Origin: Paenibacillus silagei
GTDB taxonomy: Bacteria; Bacillota; Bacilli; Paenibacillales; Paenibacillaceae
Reading direction: 5' to 3'
Length of the DNA stretch: 64,000 nucleotides
Assembly: GCF_017874735.1 (NCBI RefSeq)
Contig: NZ_JAGGLV010000030.1
Span: forward strand, 20,774 to 84,773
Both the position numbers and the translations under genes were made by a program. Below, in pieces: positions 63,953 to 64,000 of this stretch. Each line of letters opens with the position of its first letter. Positions within the stretch are counted from its first letter, which is position 1. Below the pieces are notes generated by a model. It saw only the letters and a list, made by a program, of their open reading frames with translations. It did not search any database and was not told the DNA's origin.

Positions 63953-64000
63953 CAATTTGGAGAGTTTGATCCTGGCTCAGGACGAACGCTGGCGGCATGC
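63953..64000 (+). rRNA. 16S rRNA, 5' end only
   Basis: AGAGTTTGATCCTGGCTCAG at 63961-63980 followed by GACGAACGCTGGCGGC is the invariant 5' end of bacterial 16S rRNA. The mature end is about 8 bases upstream. The rest lies outside the window. Confidence 0.96.

Overview
The window is a contiguous piece of a chromosome from a Gram-positive, endospore-forming bacterium of the order Bacillales, most likely Paenibacillus. The reasons are the Firmicutes gene order (nusG-rplKAJL-rsmC-rpoBC-rplGB-rpsLG-fusA-tuf, then the whole S10/spc/alpha block), the many TTG and GTG starts behind strong AGGAGG sites, zinc forms of S14 and L36, and a sporulation group (cwlD, mrp/salA, gerD, kbaA, pdaB) next to an rRNA operon, the same order as in Bacillus subtilis. 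The genus is an inference; the order is well supported.

Layout. 1-16.4 kb: the 3' end of nusG, L11, L1, an L10 leader with L10 and L7/L12, a YbxB-type methyltransferase, rpoB, rpoC, a K-turn protein of the YbxF type, S12, S7, EF-G and EF-Tu, closed by a strong terminator. 16.4-18.1 kb: a three-gene island separating the str and S10 blocks: a leftward pair (V4R protein, cupin) and a divergent FNR-type regulator with an N-terminal cysteine cluster. A perfect FNR box lies at -41.5 from a plausible leftward start site. 18.1-35.6 kb: rpsJ through rplQ, truA, rplM and rpsI, including secY, adk, map, infA, a KOW protein and the 37-codon rpmJ.

35.6-54.9 kb is the accessory part: a headless, contractile, P2/PBSX-like phage tail cluster (tailocin type) between rpsI and the sulfate genes. 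It has a control unit (ImmA-like metallopeptidase, XRE repressor, sigma-like activator) around a divergent promoter region with at least four copies of a TTCGTATT-type motif. The structural run follows: probable terminator, small unknown protein, sheath, tube, assembly chaperone with a -1 frameshift extension, tape measure, gpX, gpD, gpV, gpU, gpW/gp25, gpJ, gpI and a 2144-residue modular fibre with three pyocin-knob-like repeats. Terminase, portal, capsid, integrase, holin and endolysin are all absent from the window.

54.9-64 kb: cysH (iron-sulfur APS reductase type) and sat for sulfate assimilation, then cwlD, mrp/salA, gerD, kbaA, a PPK2 kinase, pdaB, a SpoIIM-family membrane protein, a small unknown protein, tandem rRNA promoters with boxA, and the first bases of 16S rRNA.

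The most interesting parts are the tail cluster with its repressor/protease/sigma-like switch and missing lysis genes, its fibre, the frameshift site, and the predicted oxygen-controlled V4R/cupin operon. All functions are from sequence reading; no database search was run.
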